Of a DNA stretch of 64,000 nucleotides, positions 51,459 through 60,725 are shown piece after piece; the first letter of the stretch is position 1, and each line of letters opens with the position of its first letter. Under the pieces are notes generated by a model that saw nothing but the letters and a program-made list of their open reading frames with translations, made no database searches and had not been told where the DNA came from. Source of the stretch: Myxococcus landrumus (GTDB lineage Bacteria; Myxococcota; Myxococcia; Myxococcales; Myxococcaceae); NCBI RefSeq assembly GCF_017301635.1, contig NZ_CP071091.1, positions 8,486,501 to 8,550,500 on the forward strand, given 5' to 3'. Both the position numbers and the translations under genes were made by a program.

Positions 51459-51574
51459 TCAAGTTCCTCGCGCGCGAAGCTTCGCCCCGTGGGTGCCGCG
51501 ACGGGAATACCCTTGCCCGCCGAGTGTCTGGTTGCCTGCCCGTACCATGACGCACTCGGGCGCGCTTGAAGCGT

Positions 51575-51601
51575 TTGGTGAGGCCTGGAGTCGTCTATAC
51601 A
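51575..51601 (+). promoter_or_regulatory. Possible sigma-70-type promoter of the DUF2911 gene
   Basis: TTGGTG (51575-51580) and TATACA (51596-51601) are spaced by 15 bases, about 50 bases upstream of ATG 51652, in an otherwise G+C-rich gap between divergent genes. The spacing is short of the ideal 17, so this is a tentative call. Confidence 0.3.
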
Positions 51602-51651
51602 CTCCGCCCGCTTTCGCACCCCTCTGGTTCAGAAAGGAAGAAGTGAGGACC

Positions 51652-52497
51652 ATGAAGAAGCTTGCCCTCGGAGTCCTGTTCTCCGCGCTCGTGGCGCTGG
51701 TCGCCGCGCCCGCGTCCGCCGAGCTCGCGCTGCCCGCCGCCAGCCCCGCCGCCAAGGCGTCTCAAGAGGTGGGTGTCACCACCATCTCCATCGACTATTC
51801 CAGCCCGGCCGTGAAGGGCCGCAAGATTTGGGGAGACCTGGTCCCCTGGGACAAGACGTGGCGCTCCGGTGCCAACGCTGCCACCAAGATTACCTTCAGC
51901 AACGACGTGACGTTCGGCGGCAAGCCCGTGCCCGCGGGCACGTACTCCATCGTCACGCTGCCCTCGCAGAAGGGCTGGAAGGTGATGCTGAACAAGGAGC
52001 TGGGCCTGTTCTCCACGCCGGCGCAGTACTCCGCGGCGAATGACGTGGCCACCGTCGCGGGCACCACGACCGCGATTCCCAGCCGCGAGCGCCTGACGTA
52101 CATCTTCTCCAACACCACCGACGACGGCACCACGCTGGACCTGGAGTGGGAGAAGCTGCGCGTCTCCGTCGCCATCAAGGTGGACACCGCCAAGCTCGCC
52201 GCGGCGAACATCGCCCAGTCGGTGCGCGCGACGGCGTCCGAGCACGCGCAGGCCGCGCGCTACATCGCCGAGACGTCCAAGGACTACGCCGCCGCGCTGA
52301 AGCACGCGGACGCGTCCGTGGCCATCAACTCCAACTGGTTCAACCAGTGGATTCGCGCTGAAATCCTGGCCAAGAGCGGCAAGTACGCGGAGGCCCGTCA
52401 GGCCGCGCAGATTGCGTGGGACCTGGGCCAGAAGGACGCGAACTTCTTCTACAAGAACCAGGTCCAGCAGGCCCTGGCGGACTGGAAGAACAAGTAG
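51652..52497 (+). CDS. Exported DUF2911 protein with TPR-like C-terminus
   Basis: A 281-residue exported protein. A signal peptide (KKLALGVLFSALVALVAAPASA) precedes the DUF2911 domain (~35-155): GVTTISIDYSSPAVKGRKIWG, LVPWDKTWRSGANAATKITFSNDVTFGGKPVPAGTYSIVTLP, WKVMLNKEL. Residues ~185-281 are helical with TPR-like composition (DYAAALKHADASVAINSNWFNQWIRAEILAKSGKYAEARQAAQIAWDLG). DUF2911 is common in Bacteroidota and Myxococcota; its function is unknown. ATG 51652 has GTGAGGA closely upstream. It converges with bshA across a 13-bp hairpin. Confidence 0.88.
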   Translation: MKKLALGVLFSALVALVAAPASAELALPAASPAAKASQEVGVTTISIDYSSPAVKGRKIWGDLVPWDKTWRSGANAATKITFSNDVTFGGKPVPAGTYSIVTLPSQKGWKVMLNKELGLFSTPAQYSAANDVATVAGTTTAIPSRERLTYIFSNTTDDGTTLDLEWEKLRVSVAIKVDTAKLAAANIAQSVRATASEHAQAARYIAETSKDYAAALKHADASVAINSNWFNQWIRAEILAKSGKYAEARQAAQIAWDLGQKDANFFYKNQVQQALADWKNK

Positions 52498-52511
52498 TCC
52501 GTCGTGACGGT

Positions 52512-52545
52512 GGAGCCTCTCGCCTCTTCAGCGGCGAGGGGCTCC
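52512..52545. terminator. 13-bp hairpin between DUF2911 gene and bshA
   Basis: Arms 52512-52524 (GGAGCCTCTCGCC) and 52533-52545 (GGCGAGGGGCTCC) pair over 13 positions with one T-G wobble; the loop is 8 bases. The right arm is within the last codons of bshA. It probably terminates both convergent transcripts. Confidence 0.7.
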
Positions 52546-53691
52546 GCTCACGAGCCGCCGGTAGAGCGACTCGTACTGGTCGATGGCCGGCTCCTTCCTG
52601 AAGCGCTCGACGACGTCGGCTCGCGCTCGGAGGGAGAAGGCCCGCCACCTCGCCGAATCCTTCAACAGACTCAGCACGTGCCCCGCCATGGCGCGCACGT
52701 CCCCCAGCGGCGCGAGGAAGCCCGTCTCCCCGTGGCGCACCACCTCGGGAATGCCGCCCACGTCGCTGGCCACCACGGGCACGCCGCAGCTCAGCGCCTC
52801 CAGCGCCGCGAGCCCGAAGCTCTCCTGCTCGCTGGGCAACAGGAACACGTCCGCCGAGGCGAGCAGCTTCACGAAGTGGTGCTGCTTGCCCGGGAAGGCC
52901 ACGCGGTGGGCCAGCCCCAGCTCGCGCAGCATCCCTTCCGCGGGGGCGCGCTCCGGTCCATCTCCCACCATCACCAGTCGGCAAGGCAGTTGGCGGTGCA
53001 CCTCCGCGAAGACGCCCACCACGTCGGTGATGCGCTTGACGGGCCGGAGGTTGGAGACGTGGATGAGGACGGGCTCGTGCTCGCCCAGGTCCGGGAAGAG
53101 GGCCTTCAGCGACGCGCGCTCGCGCCCGGGGACGTAGTGCTCGGTGTCCACGAAGTTGGCGATGACGTCGATGGGGACGCTGGTGGGGATGTTGAAGCCG
53201 CTCCACGTCGCGTCGCGGAGGAACGCGGACGGCGTCGTCACCGCGTCGCTGCGCAGGATGGAGAAGCGCGTCATGGGCAGGTAGCTGGGGTGGATGCCCA
53301 CCAGCGTCGTGTCCGTCCCGTGCAGCGTGGTGACGATGCGCGGCGCCTTGTCTCCCAACACCTCGCGCGCCATCCACGCCGCGGTGGCGTGAGGCACCGC
53401 GTAGTGCACGTGCAGCACGTCGAGCTGCTCGGCCGTGGCGACCTCAATCATCTTCGAGGCCAGCGCGATGGGATACGCGCCGGAGTGCTGGAGCACGGGG
53501 TAGTCGCTCTCCGTCACCTCGTGGAACGTCACGCCCCGAGGCAGGGTGTCCAGCCGCACCGGGAGCTCCCGGGCGATGAAGTGGACGCGGTGTCCGCGCT
53601 CGGCCATGGCCAGGCCGACGCCGGTGGCGACCATGCCGCTGCCACCAAAGGTTGGAAAGCAGGTGATGGCGACGCGGAGGGGAGGACTCAT
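52528..53691 (-). CDS. bshA: BshA, N-acetyl-alpha-D-glucosaminyl L-malate synthase
   Basis: A 387-residue GT4-family glycosyltransferase that joins GlcNAc from UDP-GlcNAc to L-malate, the first step of bacillithiol synthesis. Family features are VAITCFPTFGGSGMVATGVGLAMAERGH, DVLHVHYAVPHATAAWMAREVLG, VTTLHGTDTTLVG, IANFVDTEHY, LIHVSNLRPVKRI and the donor-site block LLPSEQESFGLAALEALSCGVPVVASDVGGIPEVV with the E-x7-E pattern. Its ATG overlaps the bshB1 stop by 4 bases, the last gene of bshC-bshB1-bshA. Confidence 0.95.
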   Translation of the reverse strand: MSPPLRVAITCFPTFGGSGMVATGVGLAMAERGHRVHFIARELPVRLDTLPRGVTFHEVTESDYPVLQHSGAYPIALASKMIEVATAEQLDVLHVHYAVPHATAAWMAREVLGDKAPRIVTTLHGTDTTLVGIHPSYLPMTRFSILRSDAVTTPSAFLRDATWSGFNIPTSVPIDVIANFVDTEHYVPGRERASLKALFPDLGEHEPVLIHVSNLRPVKRITDVVGVFAEVHRQLPCRLVMVGDGPERAPAEGMLRELGLAHRVAFPGKQHHFVKLLASADVFLLPSEQESFGLAALEALSCGVPVVASDVGGIPEVVRHGETGFLAPLGDVRAMAGHVLSLLKDSARWRAFSLRARADVVERFRKEPAIDQYESLYRRLVSGAPRR

Positions 53692-54500
53692 CGGCTTTGA
53701 GGGAAGAACAGGGGCTTCTCGAAGCTATTCCGGCGGAAGTGCTCCACCGGGTCGACGAGCCCCAGCATCTCCCGGACGATGTACGGCTCTCCATGGGCCA
53801 CACCCACCTGGGCGCCATAGAACCGGTCCCGTGCCTCCAGCGAGGAGAGCGACAGCGCTGAACCCACCAGCGTGGCGGGAGCTCCCGGGCGCGGCAGCAC
53901 CTGGCTGGCGTAGCAGTGCACCGCCGCCGTCTTCGTCTCGTACACGGAGGACACGTCCACGACGAAGCTGGGCGCGGCGAGGTGCCGCAGCGGGTAGTAG
54001 AGCACCTGCCGAGGAGTGAAGGGCGCGCCGGGCGGCTCGGTCTCGAACTTGCGCACGCCGGCGAAGAACAGCGCGCGGGTGACCAGGGCGCTCGCGGCCT
54101 CGTGGTCCGGATGGCGCTCCTCTTCCCAGGGGACGATGACCAGCTCCGGACGCAGCCGGCGAAGCACCTCCACCACCCGCGCCACCGCCGCGTGGCGGGT
54201 GCGCTCGGGCTCGGGTGTCTCGAAGCCGGCCCAGGGATTGAGCCACCCATCCGGAAGCTCCAGGTTCTCCCGCACCGTCAGGCCCAGCACCTTCGAGGCG
54301 GCCTGCGTCTCCTCCGCGCGAGTCTCCAGCGTGCCTCGGGAGCTCTTCTCTCCTCGGGACAGGTCGATGATGCCGGTGCGGTGGCCTTGGCTCGACAGCT
54401 TCGCGAGCAGTCCTCCGCAGAACAGCTCCACGTCGTCCGGGTGCGGGCCGAAGGCCAGCGCCTCCAGCCCGTAGGTCGTGCCACCTGGAGTGCCACTCAT
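53688..54500 (-). CDS. bshB1: BshB1, bacillithiol biosynthesis deacetylase
   Basis: A 270-residue zinc-dependent PIG-L/LmbE-family deacetylase that removes the acetyl group from GlcNAc-malate. The metal and catalytic motif is [14 protein letters not shown] (His20, Asp22, Asp23), with the third ligand region [18 protein letters not shown] and conserved [19 protein letters not shown]. The Pro/Asp and [12 protein letters not shown] pattern is specific to BshB1. It overlaps bshC and bshA by 4 bases on either side, so the three are translated together. Confidence 0.95.
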   Translation of the reverse strand: MSGTPGGTTYGLEALAFGPHPDDVELFCGGLLAKLSSQGHRTGIIDLSRGEKSSRGTLETRAEETQAASKVLGLTVRENLELPDGWLNPWAGFETPEPERTRHAAVARVVEVLRRLRPELVIVPWEEERHPDHEAASALVTRALFFAGVRKFETEPPGAPFTPRQVLYYPLRHLAAPSFVVDVSSVYETKTAAVHCYASQVLPRPGAPATLVGSALSLSSLEARDRFYGAQVGVAHGEPYIVREMLGLVDPVEHFRRNSFEKPLFFPQSR

Positions 54501-56158
54501 GGCGTCAGGTCCTGGAGGTCCCCGGAGAAGGGGACACAGGCGTCGAGCACCTTGCGCGTGAACTCCCGCGTGCCGAAGCGGCAGGCGTAATACGACATGC
54601 CGTGGATGCGCTCTTGAGGCGCACCGTCGGGAACGAGCAAGGCGCGCAGCCGGTCCAGTCGCTCGGCGGCGACGGTGTCGCGCAATGCGAGGGCCCGGCC
54701 ATAGCGGCCCACGAGCCGCGAGAGCGCGGTGCGCACGGTGCCCCGCGTGCGCTTGAGTGCGTCCAGGAGCTGCGGGTCGAGCTTGAGCATCGCCTCGCCC
54801 AGCGGCTCCAGCTCCGTGAGGAAGGTCCTGAACAGCCGCGCCTCCAGCATGTCGGCGGACTCGAAGGGCTCCGCCTCGTTGCGCGTGGCCAGCCGCGCCA
54901 GCAGCGCTTCGCGGGGCTCGTTGACCTCGTCGGGCGTGAGGTCCAGCTTGTTGAGCAGCCTGCGCGCCCGGTCATCCACCACGCGGAAGCGCGCGCGCGG
55001 CACCACGAGCGGCATGGGCCTGCCCGCGTGCTCATAGAGGGGCGGGAGCTGCGCGAAGTACGAAATCTCTCCGGGGCCCCCGACATAGGCGGCGGTGGGC
55101 AGCAGCGTGTCCTGGAGCAGGGGCCTGAGGAGCGCGGAGGTGGTGAAGCGCAGCGGCTCATGTTCCAGCGCGCGCAGCAGCGCGTCCGTCGTCACCTGGG
55201 CGCCCGCGGGATGGCCCACCAGGCTCCACGTCCCAGGGCCCGCGGGGTCCAGCCGGTAGCGCGCGCCGTCGAGTCCGTCCGGCGAGTAGAAGCTCAGCGG
55301 CGAGCCCGGGCGGATGTGGACCTGCACCGTGAAGCCCGCTTGCGTCAGCGCGTCCACGTGGCGGGAGAGCTTGCCGGAGATGGCTTCCGCATCCTGGAGG
55401 GCGAGGCGATGGATGGGGGCCGCGAAGGGCGCGATGCGCGCGTCCCTCGGGTCGATGAAGACGAGGCCTTCCTCGGCGAAGATGGAGGCGAGGACCTGGG
55501 TGAAGGCCTCCGAGAGCGTCGCGTCGGGCCGGTAGGCGCGCTCCAACAGCTCCAGGTGCTCGGCGGCTCGAGGCTCCGCGTTCAGCTCCGCGCGCAGGGC
55601 CTCCAGTGCCTGGGTGACACCCGGGCCCAGTCGCTGATGGGCGACAGGCGCACGCGAGGCGGCCGCGTCGGCGATGTCCAAGGACACGCGACAACACGCA
55701 CCTCGCGGGCTGGCGACAAAACAGTGGTCCACTTCCGGCAGGTCGTGGTCCTCGGTTTGAAGCCAGAAGACGGGAACACAGGGCCGGCCAGTTTCTTCCC
55801 GAAGTGCTTTCGCGTCGGCGATGGCGGCGGCGGCTTTGTAGAGCGTGTAGAGGGGCCCGAGGAACAGGCCCATCTGTTGACCCGTGACGACGGCGATGGT
55901 GCCGGGACGGGACAGCTCCTCGAGATGCCGCAGCCGGGCGGGGCTCGGAGCGAGCCTCGCGTTCTGGGCCGCGATGATATCGAGCAGGGCCGGTGGGATG
56001 GAGCGAGCGCCAGCGGCCGCTGCGGCCTCCGCGCGGGCGGCGCGGTGACGGAAGCGGTCGGGCAGGAAGGCGAGCGCGCGTGGGTCTCCCTTGAGCCACG
56101 CGGTGGGAAAGGAGGGCGTCACGGGGGCGGTGATAACAGGTCGGCTCCTTGCCGGCAC
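54497..56158 (-). CDS. bshC: BshC, putative cysteine ligase of bacillithiol synthesis
   Basis: A 553-residue (or shorter) Rossmann-type enzyme that adds cysteine to GlcN-malate, the last step of bacillithiol synthesis. Recognisable blocks are [85 protein letters not shown], and the C-terminal [22 protein letters not shown]. The start is uncertain: GTG 56158 lacks a ribosome site, while a GTG at 56122 would give 541 residues, close to the usual size. It is first in the operon bshC-bshB1-bshA. Confidence 0.93.
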   Translation of the reverse strand: MPARSRPVITAPVTPSFPTAWLKGDPRALAFLPDRFRHRAARAEAAAAAGARSIPPALLDIIAAQNARLAPSPARLRHLEELSRPGTIAVVTGQQMGLFLGPLYTLYKAAAAIADAKALREETGRPCVPVFWLQTEDHDLPEVDHCFVASPRGACCRVSLDIADAAASRAPVAHQRLGPGVTQALEALRAELNAEPRAAEHLELLERAYRPDATLSEAFTQVLASIFAEEGLVFIDPRDARIAPFAAPIHRLALQDAEAISGKLSRHVDALTQAGFTVQVHIRPGSPLSFYSPDGLDGARYRLDPAGPGTWSLVGHPAGAQVTTDALLRALEHEPLRFTTSALLRPLLQDTLLPTAAYVGGPGEISYFAQLPPLYEHAGRPMPLVVPRARFRVVDDRARRLLNKLDLTPDEVNEPREALLARLATRNEAEPFESADMLEARLFRTFLTELEPLGEAMLKLDPQLLDALKRTRGTVRTALSRLVGRYGRALALRDTVAAERLDRLRALLVPDGAPQERIHGMSYYACRFGTREFTRKVLDACVPFSGDLQDLTP

Positions 56159-56265
56159 GGAGAAGGTCGGTGCCGTCCACGCGACGTATGCATCTGGCCA
56201 GCCGCGTCATGGACATGAAGGCCGTGCGCGCGTGGGTGAAGACCTTGTTGTAGGGTCCGCCCCGG

Positions 56266-58752
56266 ATGCGAAACCTGCTCACCTTTGGCATGGCGTTGGT
56301 CATGAGCGTTGGAATCGGGACCCCAGCTCTCGCGCAAGCACCTCGGCAACCTCACGCAGGAGAAATCGCCGCGGGTCTGCGGCGGCTCGGCGTGACAGGC
56401 AGCGTGCTCTACGTCGCGGCCCACCCGGACGATGAGAACACGCGCTTTCTCGCCTGGCTGGTGGGAGAGCGCGGCCTGCGCGCGGGCTATCTCTCCCTCA
56501 CGCGAGGGGATGGAGGACAGAACCTCATCGGCACCGAGCAGGATGAGATGCTCGGCCTCATCCGCACGTACGAGCTGCTCGCGGCCCGCCGCGTGGATGG
56601 CGCGGAGCAGCTCTTCACGCGCGCGCGGGACTTTGGCTACACGAAGTCCGCCGACGAGGCGCTGCGCATCTGGGGCCACGACGCGGTGCTGGCGGACGTG
56701 GTGCTGGCCATCCGCCGCTTCCAGCCGGACCTCATCGTCACGCGCTTCGACACGAAGCCGCCGAACCACGGGCACCACACCGCGTCCGCGCTGCTCGCCG
56801 CCGAGGCCTTCACCGCCGCCGCGGACCCGAAGCGCTTCCCGGAGCAGCTCGACCTGGTGAAGCCGTGGAAGGCGGACCGGTTGTTGAACAACGTCCCCAT
56901 CTGGAACCGGAAGCCCGACGCGGACATGTCCGCCTATCTCAAGGTGGACGTGGGCGGCTACGACGCGCTGCTGGGGCGCTCGTGGGGCGAGGTGTCCGCG
57001 GAGAGCCGCAGCCAGCACAAGAGCCAGGGCTTCGGTGTCCCCGCGGAGCGCGGCCCGCTGCTCGAGTACTTCACGCCGCTGGACGGGACGCGCCCCAAGG
57101 CCGATGTGTTCGAGGGCCTGGACTTGTCCTGGAGCCGCTGGAAGGGCACGGAGGCGGTGGCTCGCGCGGTGGATGACGCGGTGAAGGGCTTCGATGTGCG
57201 TGCGCCGTCGCGCACGGTGCACGCGCTGCTGCGGGTGCACGAGGCGCTGTCCGCGCTTCCCGACGACCATCCGTGGAAGGCCCTCAAGCTGCGCGAGACG
57301 GAGGCCCTGGTGGCCGCGTGCGCGGGCCTGTTCCTGGAGGCGCGTGCGTCGGAGGCCGTGGGCGTGCCGGGCGCGCCGGTGAAGCTGAGCCTGTTCGCGT
57401 TGAACCGCTCGTCCGCGGCGCTCCGGCTGGTGAGTGTGTCATTGCCGGGGGGCGAGCGCGTGCCGGTGGACGCGGCGCTCGCGGAGCATGCGCCCTTCAA
57501 GCTGGAGAAGCAGGTGAAGCTGCCCGAGGACGCGGCCATCACCACGCCGTACTGGCTGCGCAAGCCCGTGTCCGGCGGGATGTTCGCGCTGGACGCGTCG
57601 GACCGGGCGCTGACGGGGCTTCCGGAGGGGCCCACCGCGCTGACGGTGTCGTTCGTCTATGAGGTCTCGGGCCGGCGCATCACCGTGACGCGTCCGGTGG
57701 TCTTCGTGTGGACGGACCCGGTGCGAGGCGAGCTGTACCGCGCATTCGAGGTGGTGCCCTCCGTCACCGCGACGCTGGAGCGCGACCGGGTGATGTTCCC
57801 CAACGGCGCGACGCAGGTCATCTCGGTGATGCTGGGCGCGGGGCGCGCGGAGGCCGCCGGGAAGGTGCGTCTGGAGATGCCTCCAGGCTGGAAGTCCGAG
57901 CCGGTGGACCACGCCTTCCAGCTCGCCGCGCGCGGCGACGAGCGGACCGTCCAGTTCAAGGTGACGCCGCCGAAGGGGGCCACGGAGAAGGGGCGCCTGC
58001 GCGTCGTGGTGGACCTGGGCGGCCGACTGGAGTCGTGGAAGGTGCGCTCAGTGGCGCATGAGCACCTGCCGCCGCTCGCGGTGCGACAGGCCTCCGAGGC
58101 GACGCTGATTCCCTTCGCGCTGACGACGAAGGTGAAGCGCCTGGGCTACATCCCTGGGCCTGGGGACAAGGTGGCGGAGAGCCTGGCGGCGGTGGGGTAC
58201 GAGGTGACGGTGCTCCCCGACGAGCGGCTGGCCTCGGAGAAGCTGGAGCGCTTCGACGCCATCCTCGTGGGCGTGCGCGCCTTCAACGCCAACCCGCACA
58301 TCGCGGTGCATCGGGAGAAGCTGCTGAGCTACGTGAAGGGGGGTGGACGGTTGGTGGTGCAGTACAACACCAACAGCCGCGTGGGTCCGCTGGAGTCCTT
58401 CGTGGGCCCGTATCCGCTGGAGATTGGCCGGGACCGGGTGACGGATGAGACGGCGGTGATGACGCCCGTGTCCGCCAACGAGCCGCTCCTGTTGGCGCCC
58501 AACCGGCTGACGGCCGCGGACTTCGAGGGCTGGGTCCAGGAGCGCGGGCTCTACTTCGCATCGAAGTGGAATGAGCAGTACCGCCCGGTGTTCGCGATGA
58601 ACGACGTCGGCGAGGAGCCGCAGCGGGGCTCGTTGCTGGTCGCTCGTCATGGCAAGGGTGTGTTCGTCTACACGGGCCTTGCGTTCTTCCGTCAGCTCCC
58701 CGCCGGAGTCCCCGGCGCGTACCGCCTCCTGGCGAACATCCTCGCGCAATGA
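56266..58752 (+). CDS. Secreted PIG-L family deacetylase with C-terminal beta domains
   Basis: An 828-residue exported enzyme. A signal peptide (MRNLLTFGMALVMSVGIGTPALA) precedes a PIG-L deacetylase domain (~35-290) with YVAAHPDDENTRFLAWL (His53, Asp55, Asp56) and PPNHGHHTASALLAAEAF supplying the third metal ligand. The rest includes Ig-like/NEW3-type domains (~375-600) and a C-terminal class I glutamine-amidotransferase-like or ThuA-like region (VKRLGYIPGPGDKVAESLAAVGYEVTVLPDE, then FDAILVGVRAFNANPHIAVHREKLLSYVKGGGRLVVQYN). It probably deacetylates an extracellular amino sugar. It is divergent from bshC and overlaps the following small gene by 4 bases, and so is tied to the symporter rather than to bacillithiol. 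Confidence 0.88.
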   Translation: MRNLLTFGMALVMSVGIGTPALAQAPRQPHAGEIAAGLRRLGVTGSVLYVAAHPDDENTRFLAWLVGERGLRAGYLSLTRGDGGQNLIGTEQDEMLGLIRTYELLAARRVDGAEQLFTRARDFGYTKSADEALRIWGHDAVLADVVLAIRRFQPDLIVTRFDTKPPNHGHHTASALLAAEAFTAAADPKRFPEQLDLVKPWKADRLLNNVPIWNRKPDADMSAYLKVDVGGYDALLGRSWGEVSAESRSQHKSQGFGVPAERGPLLEYFTPLDGTRPKADVFEGLDLSWSRWKGTEAVARAVDDAVKGFDVRAPSRTVHALLRVHEALSALPDDHPWKALKLRETEALVAACAGLFLEARASEAVGVPGAPVKLSLFALNRSSAALRLVSVSLPGGERVPVDAALAEHAPFKLEKQVKLPEDAAITTPYWLRKPVSGGMFALDASDRALTGLPEGPTALTVSFVYEVSGRRITVTRPVVFVWTDPVRGELYRAFEVVPSVTATLERDRVMFPNGATQVISVMLGAGRAEAAGKVRLEMPPGWKSEPVDHAFQLAARGDERTVQFKVTPPKGATEKGRLRVVVDLGGRLESWKVRSVAHEHLPPLAVRQASEATLIPFALTTKVKRLGYIPGPGDKVAESLAAVGYEVTVLPDERLASEKLERFDAILVGVRAFNANPHIAVHREKLLSYVKGGGRLVVQYNTNSRVGPLESFVGPYPLEIGRDRVTDETAVMTPVSANEPLLLAPNRLTAADFEGWVQERGLYFASKWNEQYRPVFAMNDVGEEPQRGSLLVARHGKGVFVYTGLAFFRQLPAGVPGAYRLLANILAQ

Positions 58753-58919
58753 GCCCTCCCGTGAATCCTGACACCTCGAAGGCGCCTCCCGAGAAGCGGG
58801 CGGAGCTGGATGACGCGCCGCCCGTGTTGGGCTCGTGGCGCAACATCTACCTGTTCGTGGTGGGTGCCTTCCTCCTGTTCGTGTCGCTGACCTGGACCCT
58901 CACCTGGGTGTATTCGTGA
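58749..58919 (+). CDS. 56-residue single-helix membrane protein coupled to a symporter
   Basis: An ATG inside the stop of the previous gene opens a 56-residue protein: a polar N-terminus (SPPVNPDTSKAPPEKRAELD), one helix (NIYLFVVGAFLLFVSLTWTLTW) and a C-terminal VYS. Its stop overlaps the GTG start of the sodium:solute symporter. Precise 4-base overlaps on both sides argue that it is translated. Small one-helix subunits preceding SSS or acetate permeases are known elsewhere; whether this one is a subunit is inference. Confidence 0.75.
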   Translation: MSPPVNPDTSKAPPEKRAELDDAPPVLGSWRNIYLFVVGAFLLFVSLTWTLTWVYS

Positions 58920-60619
58920 CTTCGCTCGACTGGTTGGTCCTCGTCGGAACGATTGCGCTCATCGTCGGCTGGGGGATGTGGAAGTCGCGTGGCGCGCGGA
59001 ACGCGGAGGACTTCCTCCGAGGCAAGCGCGTGCTGAAGTGGCACACCATCGGGTTGACGGTGATGGCGACGCAGGCGAGCGCCATCACGTTCCTGTCGGT
59101 GCCGGGGCAGGCCTACGAAGACGGCATGCGCTTCGTGCAGTTCTACTTCGGCCTGCCGTTCGCGATGATTCTCATCAGCGCCGTGTTCGTTCCCATCTAT
59201 TACAAGATGAACGTCATCACGGCGTACCAGTACCTGGAGTCGCGCTTCGACTTGAAGACGCGGCTGCTGGGCGCCTTCCTGTTCCTGGTGCAGCGTGGAA
59301 TGGCGGCGGGCATCACCCTCTACGCGCCGTCCATCATCCTCTCGACCATCCTGGGCTGGCCGCTGGAGCCCACGGTGCTGGCCATTGGCGCGGTGGTGAT
59401 TCTGTACACCGTGTCGGGTGGCGCCAGCGCGGTGAGCCAGACGCAGAAGCAGCAGATGGTGGTGATGATGAGCGGCATGGTGGTGGCCGCGCTGGTCATC
59501 CTCTGGCGGCTGCCTTCGAACGTGTCCTTCGGCGACGCGGTGGATGTCGCGGGAGCGTTCGGCCGGCTGAACGTGGTGAGCTTCGACTTCAACGTGCAGG
59601 ACCGCTACAACTTCTGGTCGGGCATCACCGGCGGCTTCTTCCTGGCGCTGTCGTACTTCGGCACGGACCAGTCGCAGGTGGGACGCTACCTGTCGGGGAA
59701 CTCCATCTCCGAGAGCCGGTTGGGATTGCTCTTCAACGGCGTGCTCAAGCTGCCGATGCAGTTCATCATCCTCTTCGTCGGCATCCTCGTCTTCGTCTTC
59801 TACCAGTTCAATTCGCCGCCGCTGCTCTTCAACGACACGTTGCGTGCGCGCGTGCAGGCCACCGAGAAGGCGGGGGAGTACGCGGCGCTGGAGTCGAAGT
59901 GGGAGCAGGTGCAGTCCAGCAAGCGGGAGCAGTTGGAGCGCTATCTGGCGACGGGTGACGCGGCGGCGCGGGAGGGCGTGCGCGAGTCGCTGCGCGCCAC
60001 CGCGAACGAGGCCAGCGCGATTCGGAAGGACGCGAAGACGCTGGTGACGACGGCGCTGCCCGGGGCGGAGACGAAGGACTCCGACTACATCTTCATCGGC
60101 TTCGTGAAGCGCTGGTTGCCCAGTGGCCTGTTCGGCCTGCTCATCGCGGTCATCCTGTCGGCGGCGATGAGCTCCATCGCGAGCGAGCTGACGGCGCTGG
60201 GGGCGACGACGACGGTGGACTTCTATCGGCGGCTGGTGCGCCCGGAGGCGTCGGACAAGCACGTGCTGGTGGCGTCGAAGGCGTTCACGGTGTTCTGGGG
60301 ACTGGTGGCCGTGAGCTTCGCGAGCTTCGCGTCGCTCCTGGACAACCTCATCCAGGCGGTGAACATCCTGGGGTCCATCTTCTACGGGACGGTGCTGGGG
60401 CTCTTCCTGGTGGCGTTCTTCCTCAAGCACGTGAAGGGGCACGCGGTGTTCACCGCCGCGGTCATCTCGCAGGCCACGGTGATTGCGCTCTTCATGCTCA
60501 GCAGCATCGGCTACCTCTGGTACAACGTGATTGGTTGTGCGCTCGTGGTGGTGTTGAGCCTGGTGGCCCAGGCCGTGATGCCGCGTGAGGTGGACGTGGT
60601 TCCGGCGGCGGGGGCGTAA
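58916..60619 (+). CDS. Sodium:solute symporter (SSS family)
   Basis: A 567-residue polytopic membrane transporter that couples Na+ entry to solute uptake. Family blocks are WHTIGLTVMATQASAITFLSVPGQAYEDGMRFVQFYFGLPFAM, GGASAVSQTQKQQMVVM, SYFGTDQSQVGRYLSGNSISES, and LIAVILSAAMSSIASELTALGATTTVDFYRRL. A cytoplasmic insert of ~90 residues (ATEKAGEYAALESKWEQVQ to TTALPGAETKDSDY) is predicted to be coiled-coil, as in SGLT-like bacterial members. Its substrate may be a sugar released by the co-encoded deacetylase. It starts with GTG 58916 in the previous stop. A 9-bp hairpin follows at 60640. Confidence 0.92.
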   Translation: MTSLDWLVLVGTIALIVGWGMWKSRGARNAEDFLRGKRVLKWHTIGLTVMATQASAITFLSVPGQAYEDGMRFVQFYFGLPFAMILISAVFVPIYYKMNVITAYQYLESRFDLKTRLLGAFLFLVQRGMAAGITLYAPSIILSTILGWPLEPTVLAIGAVVILYTVSGGASAVSQTQKQQMVVMMSGMVVAALVILWRLPSNVSFGDAVDVAGAFGRLNVVSFDFNVQDRYNFWSGITGGFFLALSYFGTDQSQVGRYLSGNSISESRLGLLFNGVLKLPMQFIILFVGILVFVFYQFNSPPLLFNDTLRARVQATEKAGEYAALESKWEQVQSSKREQLERYLATGDAAAREGVRESLRATANEASAIRKDAKTLVTTALPGAETKDSDYIFIGFVKRWLPSGLFGLLIAVILSAAMSSIASELTALGATTTVDFYRRLVRPEASDKHVLVASKAFTVFWGLVAVSFASFASLLDNLIQAVNILGSIFYGTVLGLFLVAFFLKHVKGHAVFTAAVISQATVIALFMLSSIGYLWYNVIGCALVVVLSLVAQAVMPREVDVVPAAGA

Positions 60620-60639
60620 GGCACCCCTCGGGTGGGAAG

Positions 60640-60666
60640 GAGCGTCGCGCGGGACTGGCGACGCTC
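60640..60666 (+). terminator. GAGCGTCGC/GCGACGCTC hairpin
   Basis: A perfect 9-bp stem (60640-60648 with 60658-60666) and a 9-base loop, 20 bases after the symporter stop. It fits an intrinsic terminator of the deacetylase-symporter operon; no T-run follows. Confidence 0.65.
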
Positions 60667-60725
60667 TGAAGTGGCTCGAGTCATTGGTGTCCGTGGAGGG
60701 GGCGCGTCATGATGGATGCGACCCC

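Noticed and set aside
56119-57270. Open frame antisense to the PIG-L deacetylase that spans the divergent promoter region
   Set aside because: It covers the starts of two well-supported divergent genes and has shadow-type composition without a domain.
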